Shown: positions 14,801 through 28,129, counted from the first letter of the stretch. The stretch is DNA of 64,000 bases from Nocardia rhizosphaerihabitans (GCF_014646295.1 NZ_BMNE01000001.1:1301023-1365022); one strand, 5' to 3'. Made by a program: numbers and translations. Notes: a model not told the origin generated them from the letters alone.

Positions 14801-17267
14801 GCTCGGCCTGGATGGCCTGGGCCGCCGCGCGATGGTGCGCGGCGGCGTCCGGGTCGGTCGATTCGAGTACGTCGGCGATTCCTTGGTGCGCCATCGCTTC
14901 CTCGAGCCGGTAGCCGAGTTTCGGTGCCAGTTCCAGGGTTTGGCGGTGCAGGCGCAGCGCTTCGTCGGGAAGCCCGGCGAGACGGCAGGTTTCGGCGTAG
15001 CCGTTGAGGAAGTGGATCTTCCAGTGCTCCTCGAACAGGGCGTCGAGCAGGGCGAATGCCTCGCGATGGCTGGCGAGGGCTTCGTCGTAGCGGCCCATCC
15101 GGCGCAGCGCGACGCCCTGACAGTTCAGGCACCAGGCTTCGTTGTGTTTGTGGCCGTCCTCGCGTGCGAGGGTCAGCGCGGTGCTCAGATGTTCGAGAGC
15201 TTCGTCCGGTTCGTCGGCGGCGATGGCGACGCCGAGGGTGATCTGGGCCTGTAGCGACGGCGGCCACGACGGGTCATCGACGGGGATGTCGAGTGCTTCG
15301 CGGGCCAGCTGCGCGGCCTGCTCACGGTGGCCCAGTTGCAGCATGGCCCAGGCTTCGCTGGCGATGGCGTCGGCGGCGCTCATCGGGCAACCGCTGGTCG
15401 CGTAGAGGTCGCGGGCCTGGCGGAACAGTTCCAGTGGTTCCTCGGTATCGCCTTCGTCCCAGCGCAAGTGGGCGCAGCGCATGGTCAGCTCGGCGCGGGG
15501 CAGTGGGTCACCCGCCGCCGCGATGAGCGGTGCGGCGGCGGCGTAGGCGGCGGCCGCCTCGGCCATGCGGCCCGCGTTGTAGCGGGCGAAACCCAGGTCG
15601 CTGTGGGCTTCGGCGAGCTGACGTGGGTCACCCAGATTCTCGGCGGCGGTCAGGGATTGTTCGAACAGGGCGTTGAGATGCGTTGTGCCGCAACGTCGGG
15701 CGAAGAAGGCGCGCAGGAAGCGCGGCAGCTCGCAGACATGGACGTCGGCGCCGACCTCGACGGCCGCGTAGAACACCGCCATCAGGTTGGTGTACTCGGT
15801 GACGAACCAGAAGAACGCGGGGTCGCGACCCGGGAAGTGCGGTAACTCGGCCGGGGGCGAGCCCGCCGACACGGGGCGGGTCGGCGACAGGAACGGCATC
15901 GCGGCGTCGGCGGCGGCCGCGGTGTGCACGTAGTAGTCGAGAATCCGGTGCAGGGCGCGATCGCGGTCGGCGTCGGTGTCGTGTTCGAAGGTGGCGTTGC
16001 GGGCGTGCTGGCGGACCAGGTCGTGGAGGCGGTAGCGGCCCTCGGCCGGCTGCTGGACCAGATGGGCGTCGAGCAGATCCTCGAGCATCGTGCGCGCCGT
16101 GCGCAGCGGCACATCGGCCACCGCCGCGGCGACATAATCGGTGAAGGTGGATCCGGGGATCAGGCCGAGCAGCCGGAACAGACGGCGCTGATCGCGGTTG
16201 AGCTGGCGTACCGACATGCCGAAGGCGGTGTCGAATTCGTTGGCGCCCTCGGCCATTCGCTCCACGAGGATGCCGACAGACCAGCCCGGACGGTGCCGCA
16301 ACCGGGCCGCGGCCAGGCGCAGTGCCAGCGGCAGATTGCCGCACAGCCGCAGCACCTCGGCGGCCTGCTCGGGTTCCCGCGCGAGCCTGCCGTCGGGTCC
16401 GCGCGCATCGCCGCTGGCCCTGACCAGCAGCTCCGCGCTCTCCTCCGGGGTGAGCACGTCGAGGGTCACCGGCGGCACCTCGTCGAGCTCGAGCAGCCGA
16501 TTACGGCTGGTGATGATGGCGACCGACTCCCCCGCGCCCGGCAGCAGATGACTGACCTGCGCGGCATCGGCGACATTGTCGAGGACGACCACCGCGCGCA
16601 GCCGGGCCAGCTCCGACCGCCAGCACGCCGCCCGCAGTTCGACACCGCCGTCCTGCGGGACCTTCTCCGAGGGCACCTGCAGCGCGGCCAGCAGGGCGCG
16701 GATCGCGGCGTCGGGGTCGAGCGGCTGACGGCCGTCGGTGAAACCGTGCAGGTCGAGATACAGCTGGGCGTCGGGGTATTCGGCGGTCAGCTGGTGCGCG
16801 GCGTGCACGGCCAGGGACGTCTTGCCGACACCGGCCATGCCGTCGATGGCGACCACCCGGTCGGACCGGACGGCGGCGAGGACGTCGGCCAGTGCCTGTT
16901 CGCGACCGGTGAAGTCGGGGACGTCGCGCGGCAAATCGTTGCGCGGCGGAGGTGGGGCGTCGACGGGCGGGCTCGGTGGGGCGACCTGGCGGCTCGTCTT
17001 CGGCGGCGCGGGCAACGGGTTGTTGGCGCGCTCCCACAGCGGACGCAGCGGGCGCGGGTCGCGTTTGACCAGGCGGCACAGTTCCAGCACGGCGGGCCAT
17101 GGCGGCACCGTCTGTCCGCTGAGGTAGCGCGACAGCGACGACGAGCTCAGGCCCGTATCGCGGGCCAGCGCGCGCACGCCGCGCCCGGACAGTTCCTGGA
17201 TCAGGCGCAGGCGCGCAGCGAGTTCGTCCTGTGGGTAGGCCCTTACCGTCTGCTGTTGCACAACCAC
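14760..17267 (-). CDS. XRE-HTH / NB-ARC / TPR signalling protein (STAND NTPase)
   Basis: An 835-residue protein, start GTG 17267 (GTG 17261 is an alternative), with GGAGTGGGAAAC upstream. Order: helix-turn-helix at about residues 31-60 (ARDTGLSSSSLSRYLSGQ), Pro-rich linker, NB-ARC ATPase with Walker A GMAGVGKTS at 143-151, Walker B-like VVVLDN near 230 and the GNLPLAL box, a winged-helix region, then TPR-like helical repeats to the C-terminus. This is the architecture of actinobacterial STAND regulators related to AfsR but without the SARP domain. Such proteins act as ATP-gated switches in regulation, and some STAND proteins are phage sensors; the sequence does not decide between these. The 177 nt between it and the divergent AhpD-like gene hold both promoters. 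Confidence 0.88.
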   Translation of the reverse strand: MVVQQQTVRAYPQDELAARLRLIQELSGRGVRALARDTGLSSSSLSRYLSGQTVPPWPAVLELCRLVKRDPRPLRPLWERANNPLPAPPKTSRQVAPPSPPVDAPPPPRNDLPRDVPDFTGREQALADVLAAVRSDRVVAIDGMAGVGKTSLAVHAAHQLTAEYPDAQLYLDLHGFTDGRQPLDPDAAIRALLAALQVPSEKVPQDGGVELRAACWRSELARLRAVVVLDNVADAAQVSHLLPGAGESVAIITSRNRLLELDEVPPVTLDVLTPEESAELLVRASGDARGPDGRLAREPEQAAEVLRLCGNLPLALRLAAARLRHRPGWSVGILVERMAEGANEFDTAFGMSVRQLNRDQRRLFRLLGLIPGSTFTDYVAAAVADVPLRTARTMLEDLLDAHLVQQPAEGRYRLHDLVRQHARNATFEHDTDADRDRALHRILDYYVHTAAAADAAMPFLSPTRPVSAGSPPAELPHFPGRDPAFFWFVTEYTNLMAVFYAAVEVGADVHVCELPRFLRAFFARRCGTTHLNALFEQSLTAAENLGDPRQLAEAHSDLGFARYNAGRMAEAAAAYAAAAPLIAAAGDPLPRAELTMRCAHLRWDEGDTEEPLELFRQARDLYATSGCPMSAADAIASEAWAMLQLGHREQAAQLAREALDIPVDDPSWPPSLQAQITLGVAIAADEPDEALEHLSTALTLAREDGHKHNEAWCLNCQGVALRRMGRYDEALASHREAFALLDALFEEHWKIHFLNGYAETCRLAGLPDEALRLHRQTLELAPKLGYRLEEAMAHQGIADVLESTDPDAAAHHRAAAQAIQAELSPSTSLHPAIPE

Positions 17268-17444
17268 CGTTTCCCACTCCGTTGTCCCGGCCCGGATCAG
17301 AAAGTTTCCCGATGACAATCGGGAGGTCAGGGCCGTTTTCCACTGTCCCACAGTGTCCCACAGCCATCGTGTTCCGGCGCACGACGGGCTGTTATCGAGT
17401 CACACCGCAAGCAGCGGAGAACAACAGGAAACAAGGAGAACATC

Positions 17445-17900
17445 ATGCAGTCTCGGATGCAGAACCCGGCCATGGTCCTCACCGACGCGATGGGCCCGAT
17501 CCAGCAGGTGCTCAAGGCCGTGCAGACCGGCGGTGTCGACGGCGAGATCCTGGAGCTGGTGCACCTGCGGGTCAGCCAGATCAACGGCTGCAGCTCCTGC
17601 GTCGACGCAGGCACCAAGACCGCCCGCAAGGCCGGTGTCAGCGAGGAGCGGCTGGCCACGGTCGTCGCCTGGCGCGAGACCCCGTACTTCACCGACGAGG
17701 AGCGCGCCGCCCTCGAACTGGCCGAGGCCGCGACCCGCCTGGCCGACCGTTCCAACGCCGTCACCGACGAGATCTGGGACGCGGCCGCCAGCTACTTCGA
17801 CGAGAAGCAGCTCGCCTCGATCGTGCTGATGATCGGCGTCACCAACATGTTCAACCGGCTCAATGCCACCACCCGCCAGATCGCGGGCGCCTGGGGCTGA
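17445..17900 (+). CDS. Carboxymuconolactone decarboxylase / AhpD-fold protein
   Basis: A 151-residue AhpD-fold protein from ATG 17445 behind an AAGGAG site. The redox pair is Cys 49-x-x-Cys 52 (NGCSSCVDAGTKTARKAG). In the peroxidase-like members a His lies four residues after the second Cys as a proton relay (pattern CxxCVDxHxxxARxxG); here that position is Gly 56. The fold and thiol pair therefore look intact while the relay differs, so peroxidase activity is uncertain. It is followed 35 nt later by a deazaflavin-type reductase gene, probably in one operon, and is divergent from the NB-ARC regulator, which may control it. Confidence 0.9.
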   Translation: MQSRMQNPAMVLTDAMGPIQQVLKAVQTGGVDGEILELVHLRVSQINGCSSCVDAGTKTARKAGVSEERLATVVAWRETPYFTDEERAALELAEAATRLADRSNAVTDEIWDAAASYFDEKQLASIVLMIGVTNMFNRLNATTRQIAGAWG

Positions 17901-17935
17901 GTCCCCGCACCCGACCCAACCGAAAGGACCTTCCG

Positions 17936-18397
17936 ATGACCACGAACCAGCCGTCCGGCAAGACCAAGAGCTCGCACGGGGGCTTCTCCCGGTGGATGCA
18001 GCACAGGATGAACGCCAGGATGAACCGCAAGATCCGCAACGGCAACGGCACCTTCATGGGGATGGACGTGCTGATCCTCAACACCGTCGGCCGCCGCAGC
18101 GGCGAGCCGCGGCAGACCCCGATCTCGTGGTTCGCCGACGGTGACGGGTCCTGGCTGCTCGTGGCGTCGGGTGGGAAGAACGGACATCCCGACTGGCACC
18201 TCAACCTCATGGGGCACCCGGAGCAGGCGAGCATCGAACTGCCCGGTGAGGCGCCGCAGCCGGTCGCCCCGCGGGTGCTCACCGGTGAGGAGCGGGCCAG
18301 GGCCTGGGAGTCGATCACGACCGCGCAGCCGCGGTACGGGAAGTACCAGGCCAAGAGCGAGCACGAGTACGCGGTGGTGCGGCTCAGCCCGCGATGA
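17936..18397 (+). CDS. Deazaflavin (F420)-dependent nitroreductase/quinone-reductase family protein
   Basis: A 153-residue Ddn-like split-barrel protein from ATG 17936. Recognisable elements are the basic N-terminus, LILNTVGRRSGEPRQTPISWF, DGSWLLVASGGKNGHPDWHLNLM and the C-terminal YGKYQAKSEHEYAVVRL, all typical of the actinobacterial F420H2-dependent oxidoreductase family. These proteins reduce quinones and related compounds at the inner face of the membrane. It is downstream of the AhpD-like gene by 35 nt, with an AAAGGA site in the gap, and ends just before a strong hairpin. Confidence 0.9.
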   Translation: MTTNQPSGKTKSSHGGFSRWMQHRMNARMNRKIRNGNGTFMGMDVLILNTVGRRSGEPRQTPISWFADGDGSWLLVASGGKNGHPDWHLNLMGHPEQASIELPGEAPQPVAPRVLTGEERARAWESITTAQPRYGKYQAKSEHEYAVVRLSPR

Positions 18398-18403
18398 TTC
18401 GGC

Positions 18404-18429
18404 GCACCGGGTGGTTCGCCACCCGGTGC
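18404..18429. terminator. Hairpin with UUCG loop between convergent genes
   Basis: GCACCGGGTGG and CCACCCGGTGC pair perfectly over 11 bp around a TTCG tetraloop. No U-run follows on either strand, so it is a very stable structure of the U-less kind often found at gene ends in mycobacteria and relatives. It lies 6 nt after the reductase stop and faces the VWA gene. Confidence 0.6.
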
Positions 18430-18478
18430 CGGGCCGCCGTCTCTGTCGGCACGGCGGTGAGCCGAGGGCCCCGCGCCG

Positions 18479-19873
18479 TCAGGCAGGCAGCAGGCGACCG
18501 ATCACCACGGCGAGCTGGGCGACGTTGCGGCACTCGTGCATGGTGACGACTTCGGCATAGCTCGAGGCCGCTGAATCGCCGGTGTTCCACGATCTCGACG
18601 GCTCGGGATTGAGCCAGTAGACCGCCTTGGCCCGTTCGGTCATCGCTTCCAGCGCAGCGAGATTCGGGTCGGTGCGGTTGGTGCGGGCGTCGCCGAGGAT
18701 CAGCACGCAGGTGCGCGGGCCCAGAGCGTCGAGGTAGTGATCGACGAAGCCCTGGAGCGCTTCGCCGTAGTTGCTGGAACCGAAGCGCGCCACGCCCGCC
18801 TCGCGGACGATGTTCTGCGCGAAACCGGGCGCCGGCGGTTCGCCCGGAGAGAAGTAATCGGTGATCTCGGCGCAGGTGTCGACGAAACCGAAGCTGCGGA
18901 CCTTGCTGAACTGGTCCTGCAGGGCCTGCACCAGTTGCAGGGTGAACTCGGCGAAACCGGTCACCGAGCCCGAGACATCCGCCAGCACAACCAGATCGGG
19001 CCGCCCGTGGCGGCGGGCACGCAGCACGGGATCGATCGGGACGCCACCGGTGGCCATCGAGCGACGCAGGGTACGACGCAGGTCGATCTGCCCGCGCACC
19101 GCCTTCTTGCGCCGGACCGCGAGCCGGGTGGCGAGTTTGCGGGCCAGCGGGTGCACGAGGCGGCGCATCTCGGCGAGGTCCTGTTCGCGCGCGCCGAGGA
19201 AATCCGCACTGTCGGCGCCGGATTCGACGCCGCGACGGGCGATGTAGTCGGTGCCGCGCAGTTGCGCCGAGCGCAGACGGGCCTCTGCCTGCACGGCGGC
19301 GCGGAACTGCTCTACCCGGCGGCGCGCCTCGATCGTGTGCACGGCGGAGTCGAATTGACCTGTCCCGCCCATGGTTTGCGCGACCTGCTCGGAGATCTCG
19401 TCCGGGCGCAGCGATTTCATCGTCAGATAGGATGACCAGCCCGCGCCCGACGCGGTGGTGACCCGGCCCGCGCTCTCCCCCGCGCCGCCGTAGGCGCCGA
19501 AGGTGTTGAGCGCTTCCCTGGCGAGTTCGGCGGTGTCGGCGCCCTGGATCAGGGCGGCGATGACCCGCTCGCGGAGCGGATCGGCGGCATCCTCGCTCGA
19601 CGCGGCGATCGGACGGGCGGCGTCGAGGAAGTAGAGGTCGAAGAGCTGGTCGAACACCTTGCGCTGACCGTTGCGACGCAGCAGACAGGCGGCCAGGCCC
19701 GAGCGCAGCACCCGGGAGTCCGCGGTGCCGAGAGCGACGATGGTCGCCGCGGCGTCGACGGTCTCGCTGGGGCCCGCGTGGATGCCGTGCTCGCGCAACA
19801 GCCCGACGAAGCCGACCAGGCGATCCGACATCGGTGCGTCGACACCGCCGTGAGCGGGCGCGGAGCTCACCAT
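18479..19873 (-). CDS. VWA-domain protein of the CoxE type
   Basis: A 464-residue protein whose C-terminal half is a von Willebrand A domain with the MIDAS motif DVSGS and later ILGDARTNRTDP. The N-terminal half is basic and helical (VRRKKAVRGQIDLRRTLRRS), as in CoxE-like partners of MoxR ATPases. It lies 25 nt downstream of a MoxR gene, and such pairs are believed to act together as metal-insertion or protein-assembly chaperones; in carbon monoxide dehydrogenase systems CoxD and CoxE play this part. No CO dehydrogenase subunit is present here, so the client is unknown. Start ATG 19873 was chosen by spacing; ATG 19831 is possible. Confidence 0.85.
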   Translation of the reverse strand: MVSSAPAHGGVDAPMSDRLVGFVGLLREHGIHAGPSETVDAAATIVALGTADSRVLRSGLAACLLRRNGQRKVFDQLFDLYFLDAARPIAASSEDAADPLRERVIAALIQGADTAELAREALNTFGAYGGAGESAGRVTTASGAGWSSYLTMKSLRPDEISEQVAQTMGGTGQFDSAVHTIEARRRVEQFRAAVQAEARLRSAQLRGTDYIARRGVESGADSADFLGAREQDLAEMRRLVHPLARKLATRLAVRRKKAVRGQIDLRRTLRRSMATGGVPIDPVLRARRHGRPDLVVLADVSGSVTGFAEFTLQLVQALQDQFSKVRSFGFVDTCAEITDYFSPGEPPAPGFAQNIVREAGVARFGSSNYGEALQGFVDHYLDALGPRTCVLILGDARTNRTDPNLAALEAMTERAKAVYWLNPEPSRSWNTGDSAASSYAEVVTMHECRNVAQLAVVIGRLLPA

Positions 19874-19898
19874 GGGCCCGTCACCCTGCGCGAGCCGC

Positions 19899-20786
<888 letters not shown>

Positions 20787-20811
20787 CGGTAACCAGTGTA
20801 GGCGGGGGTGT

Positions 20812-21337
20812 TCACCGGCTGATCGCGGCGTCGACGCCGTCGAGGATCAGGTCTAGGCCGAAGCGGAAATCGGCGGCCGCCGACTCCTGGTCCGGGGGGA
20901 CATCGGCGAAGGCCTGGTCGGCGAAGAGCTGCTCGATCTCGGGGAAACGGCCGGGATCGAGCCGGGCCGCGACCTCCTGCTGATAGACCCGCAGCGCCGT
21001 CGCCTCGTCGAACTGCTCGACCGGGCGACGTTCGGCCGGCCCAGGCGTGCAGGGCTCGACGCCAGTCGGGGTCGGTGTCCGGTGGCAGTCCGAAGGCGGT
21101 GTCGGCCATGCGGTCGGTGAGGCTGTCCCGGGAACGGATGTGCCGGTACAGCGACATCGGCGTGACACCCAGCGCGGCAGCGACTTTCGACAGGGTCGCA
21201 CCGGCCAGGCCGTCGCGGTCGGCGAGGGCGATCGCGGTGGCGACGATGCGCTCGGCGTCGAGTTCGGGCGGGCGGCCGAGGCGGGGGCGGCCGTGTTCAC
21301 GCTCGCCGCGTTCGGCCCAGGTGCCGCGCCGGAACAC
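20812..21337 (-). pseudogene. TetR-family regulator, frame-shifted and internally deleted
   Basis: From 21337 down to about 21035 the frame encodes a normal TetR DNA-binding domain (RIVATAIALADRDG, then TLSKVAAALGVTPMSLYRHI). After DWRRALHAWA the frame breaks: a different minus-strand frame then encodes a plausible C-terminal end, FDEATALRVYQQEVAARLDP to DLILDGVDAAISR, ending at 20812. The two parts together give only about 170 residues, where such regulators have 200-240, so an internal deletion of the ligand-binding region plus loss of frame is the simplest explanation. Sequencing error alone would not restore the missing length. The first codons (VFRRGTWAERGE) may themselves continue upstream without a start. 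Confidence 0.7.
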
Positions 21338-21399
21338 CGCGGGGAAGTCGGGATCCCACAGCGGTGAGAACTCGGCGGCCGCGAGCCGCGAGCGTGTCC

Positions 21400-21789
21400 A
21401 TGGGGTTGGAAGTCGGCGCCGTGATCGCCGCGCCGGAGCCGATCGACCCGACGATCACCGTCAAGGGCACCTACATCCTCTACGGGACGGTGTCGCGATT
21501 GCTCGAAGGATTGTTCCTGGTGGCATTCGCCGTCGCGGCCGCGCGGCTGCTCCCCCGCTGGTGCATCGTGACGAGCTGGCTGCTCGCCGGGGTGAACTTC
21601 GCGTTCGTGCCGTCACTGTTCTTCGGCAACACCCCCGCGAACTTCTATGCGGCCAACGGCTGGGGCACCACGGCGACCGTCGGCGGGCTGACGATGCTGT
21701 GGTTGTTCGCGATCGGCACCGGGCTGGTGCGGACCGCCGAACAGCGCGAGCCGGTCCAGGGACCGGACCGACTCGCGCCGCAGCGGTGA
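21400..21789 (+). CDS. Membrane protein, probably truncated at the N-terminus
   Basis: ATG 21400 opens a 129-residue protein with three hydrophobic helices (including LLEGLFLVAFAVAAARLLP and VTSWLLAGVNFAFVPSLFFG) and the segment AAPEPIDPTITVKGTYILYG, which normally looks like a loop following a first helix. That first helix is absent here, and no good ribosome site precedes the ATG. The 5' end abuts the divergent, decayed TetR gene, so one deletion may have damaged both. The remaining frame has normal codon bias. The family is unknown. Confidence 0.5.
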   Translation: MGLEVGAVIAAPEPIDPTITVKGTYILYGTVSRLLEGLFLVAFAVAAARLLPRWCIVTSWLLAGVNFAFVPSLFFGNTPANFYAANGWGTTATVGGLTMLWLFAIGTGLVRTAEQREPVQGPDRLAPQR

Positions 21790-21791
21790 AC

Positions 21792-23156
21792 TCAGTAGGC
21801 GTGCCGGGCCGCGGTGATCCGGCCCGAGTCGATCGCGGCGAGCAGAGAGAGCCGGTCGGTGAGAGTCTGGTCGCCGTAGGCCAGGCCGAATTCGCCCATC
21901 GCACGGTCGAATCTGTCGCTCTTGCCGAGGTAGGCGGCGATGGCGACGCGGTCACCGGAGCGGGCGTGCGCGCGGGCCAGAACGGAACCGCACAGCTGCG
22001 CGTATCGGGCCAGCTCGCCGTGGGTCATGCTGTCGATCGCCGCGGAACCCTTCATGTCGCGCAGCTGACGCAGGTAGAAGAACCGACCCGCGGGGCCGGT
22101 CGCCCAGCCGAGGAAGATGTCGCTGGCCGACTGCATGAGCCGCTGGCCGACCACCACCCGATGCCCCTGGTGGTGGTATTTGCTCGGCTTCAGGTGCGGC
22201 GCGAGCACCGACGCCTCGGCCTCCTTCAACTGCAGGAACAGCGGGCTACCCGATTCCTTGTCCATCATCAGCGCGATGAAACACCGCGTGCCGACACTAC
22301 CGACACCGACCACCTTCATCGCCTGATCCACGCGCCGATACCGGTCGAGCAACACGCGGCGCTCGTCCGGCAGACTGCGGCGGAAGTCGGCGAAGACGTC
22401 GTTGACGATCTTCTCGTCGAGCAGTTCGATCGGCACCAGCAGCGGCGGCTGGTTCTTGATCCGCGGAATACCGTCGGCGTCCGGCTCGGTGAGCTTGGCC
22501 AGCGCCTGCAGACTGGTCTTGCCGCGGGCACTGTTGATGGCCCTGTCGACCTTCTTGCGCTGCTTGGGTTTTTGGACCAGCTCGGTGACCTGGTCGGCGT
22601 CGACGCGCTCGTACCAGACCGTCATGCTGTCGGCCTCGGCGAGCATGCGCATCGACTCGCGATAGCCGAGGGCGGCGGCCTCGACGGCGGTGGCGGCCCG
22701 CTCGTCGTCGCAGCCGTTGTCGCGGGCGGCGACGGCGACACTGGCGGCGAGACGTTTGACGTCCCATTCGAACGGTCCGGGTAGGGTCTCGTCGAAGTCG
22801 TTGACGTCGAAGACGAGATTGCGCTCCGGCGAGGCGTAGAGACCGAAGTTCGACAGGTGGGCGTCACCGCAGAGCTGCACGATCAAGCCGGTGTTCTCGC
22901 TCTTGGCCAGATCGGCGGCCATGATCGCGGGCGCGCCGCGCAGGAAGGCGAAGGGCGACTGGCTCATCCTGGCGTACCGGATCGGCACCAATTCCGGCAT
23001 CCGGGTCTCGGCCTGACGCTCCAGAATCGCGACCGGATCCTCCCGCCCCGGACCCGCTCCCCACTCCCCCAGCTCCGATCGCGAGATCCGTTTCCGCGCC
23101 GCCTTACCCTGCTCGATCGCTTCGCCCGCGAAGTCCTCCACCGTCATATTGGTCAT
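21792..23156 (-). CDS. DUF2252 family protein
   Basis: A 454-residue protein starting at ATG 23156 with GGGAGA upstream. The family pattern is clear: RMSQSPFAFLRGAP near residue 63, LCGDAHLSNFG near 93-105, FDVNDFDETLPGPFEWDVKRL, and later KVVGVGSVGTRCF and GHRVVVGQRLMQSASD. The GDAHxxNFG and DxNDFDE motifs resemble the catalytic loops of kinase-like folds, but no reaction is established for DUF2252 proteins. The gene is likely monocistronic; it ends 3 nt from the convergent truncated membrane gene. Confidence 0.9.
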   Translation of the reverse strand: MTNMTVEDFAGEAIEQGKAARKRISRSELGEWGAGPGREDPVAILERQAETRMPELVPIRYARMSQSPFAFLRGAPAIMAADLAKSENTGLIVQLCGDAHLSNFGLYASPERNLVFDVNDFDETLPGPFEWDVKRLAASVAVAARDNGCDDERAATAVEAAALGYRESMRMLAEADSMTVWYERVDADQVTELVQKPKQRKKVDRAINSARGKTSLQALAKLTEPDADGIPRIKNQPPLLVPIELLDEKIVNDVFADFRRSLPDERRVLLDRYRRVDQAMKVVGVGSVGTRCFIALMMDKESGSPLFLQLKEAEASVLAPHLKPSKYHHQGHRVVVGQRLMQSASDIFLGWATGPAGRFFYLRQLRDMKGSAAIDSMTHGELARYAQLCGSVLARAHARSGDRVAIAAYLGKSDRFDRAMGEFGLAYGDQTLTDRLSLLAAIDSGRITAARHAY

Positions 23157-23199
23157 CGAGCAAGTCTCCCGCTAACACCCCGCGACAGCAAGGTCTTCG

Positions 23200-24297
23200 C
23201 TACAGGCGTCGCTGCCTCAGCCACTCCTCGACTCGGCGGACGAGTTCCTGCCACCAGGCCAGCTGCGGGTTCGGCGGCGGCTCGGGTTCGGGGGTCGGCT
23301 CGGGATCCGGGCCAGGAACCTGCACCGTGCGGCGAATCCCGACGCAGGTGAATTGCGTTGCTCGGTAAGGGTTCCCGCTCTCGGCCCACTCGGAGACGAT
23401 CAGGGTGAACTTGCCGTCCTCGAGCCTGCTGTAGGGATGGATGTAGCCACCGTAGAGACGCGGCACCGTATCGACACCGCGCGGCATCCCGGTCACCGGC
23501 CGATGGGTGTGTGCCGTTATCCAGTTGGTGTTGTCGATGCGGTCGCCGACCTTGACGAAGATCGAGTAGTCCCCCGCGTCGAATCCGGAGATGACGGCCC
23601 TGTTCTCGATATAGCGCAGACAGATCTCACCGAGTCGCCAGCCTGGCAGGATCGGCGTCGGCTCGCGGTCCCAGCCCCAGTCGTCACCATCCCAGCCCCA
23701 GCCCTGCCAGGCGTGCGGATCGGACAGCCCGTCGACCGGTGCGCGCCACAGCAGCATGTCCTTGTTCCTGGCCAGGCCGCCGGTGGAGATGATGTGGACC
23801 CAGTCGCTGCGCGGGTCCTTCGTCCAGGAGATCATGACCCGCTTACCGGCGAAGGCGCCGCACCAGAACTTCGAACCGCTGCGCGCCCAGGTGATGCCGC
23901 TGTCGTCGGAGGTCCAGACCTCGCACCACCTCTCGTTGCCCAGACCCTGGGTGTACATGACCCACAGGTAGATCCGGCCGTCGATGGTCATCGCGTCGCA
24001 CGGGAGGACGGTGGAGTATTCGGCGTTGTCGTGCTGGTAGTCCCACAGTTGACGGCCATCGGTGCTCGGCGAGGTGGCCATGACGATCGGCTCGGCGGGG
24101 TCGCGCTGGGACGTGCGGGTGATGATGGGCGAACGCCAGTTCCCGATGCCGTCCATCGGCGGCCCGAACGGACCGTCCCCGGAAAACGAGTCGCCCCAGA
24201 TGAATCCGACGTCACCATGGGGCAGCTCGAACGGAATAGCGAGATCCCCGCCACCGAGGTCGGCAGAGGGGACCGGATTCAGATCGGTGACACGCAT
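23200..24297 (-). CDS. DUF4185 protein, predicted beta-propeller-like carbohydrate-active fold
   Basis: A 365-residue protein from ATG 24297 with GGGGAG 7 nt upstream. It reads as a DUF4185 domain (FIWGDSFSG, then YLWVMYTQGLGNERWCEVWTS and SGSKFWCGAFAGKRV), a fold seen in actinobacterial proteins and some phage tail proteins. No signal peptide is visible at this start. The C-terminus has a short Pro-Glu repeat spacer (PGPDPEPTPEPEPPPNP) and then a small amphipathic basic tail, WWQELVRRVEEWLRQRRL, which may mediate attachment to a partner or membrane. Substrate unknown; some relatives act on cell-wall arabinan. Confidence 0.8.
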   Translation of the reverse strand: MRVTDLNPVPSADLGGGDLAIPFELPHGDVGFIWGDSFSGDGPFGPPMDGIGNWRSPIITRTSQRDPAEPIVMATSPSTDGRQLWDYQHDNAEYSTVLPCDAMTIDGRIYLWVMYTQGLGNERWCEVWTSDDSGITWARSGSKFWCGAFAGKRVMISWTKDPRSDWVHIISTGGLARNKDMLLWRAPVDGLSDPHAWQGWGWDGDDWGWDREPTPILPGWRLGEICLRYIENRAVISGFDAGDYSIFVKVGDRIDNTNWITAHTHRPVTGMPRGVDTVPRLYGGYIHPYSRLEDGKFTLIVSEWAESGNPYRATQFTCVGIRRTVQVPGPDPEPTPEPEPPPNPQLAWWQELVRRVEEWLRQRRL

Positions 24298-24527
24298 CGG
24301 GCACTCCCCATCGTCGGCCCCAGCCAAAATCGTTGGGCTGGTGTTGCTTCCGTCACAATCCCAGGCTACCGGGAGAACGTCGCGATGCGGGTTGGGTGAT
24401 GGTGATCCACGATGGAACTGGCAGGTGGCTGATGGTGGCTCGGACCCTGCCCGTCGATCAGCTGATGCTTACCCGGGACAGGTGAGAGTTCAGGCATCGA
24501 TGGGAGGCCGGCGGCGTCACCCAACGG

Positions 24528-24564
24528 CGCAGGGCCCGCTCGCGTGTGGCGAGCGGGCCCTGCG
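24528..24564 (-). terminator. Strong hairpin downstream of ilvC
   Basis: A perfect 16-bp stem (CGCAGGGCCCGCTCGC with its complement) closes a 5-nt loop. It begins 16 nt past the ilvC stop. There is no U-run, but the stem is long enough to end the ilvBNC transcript or protect its 3' end. Confidence 0.75.
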
Positions 24565-24579
24565 AACAGACTGCGGAAC

Positions 24580-28069
<3,490 letters not shown>

Positions 28070-28129
28070 CGTCTTCGTTCCTTACTTTGTCGTTCTGACT
28101 CCGGACTGGCGCGGAATTCTCCCGAACAC

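Noticed and set aside
24298..24527. A second gene or regulator between DUF4185 and the ilvC terminator
   Set aside because: The interval is short, has stops in the plausible frames and shows no ribosome site.
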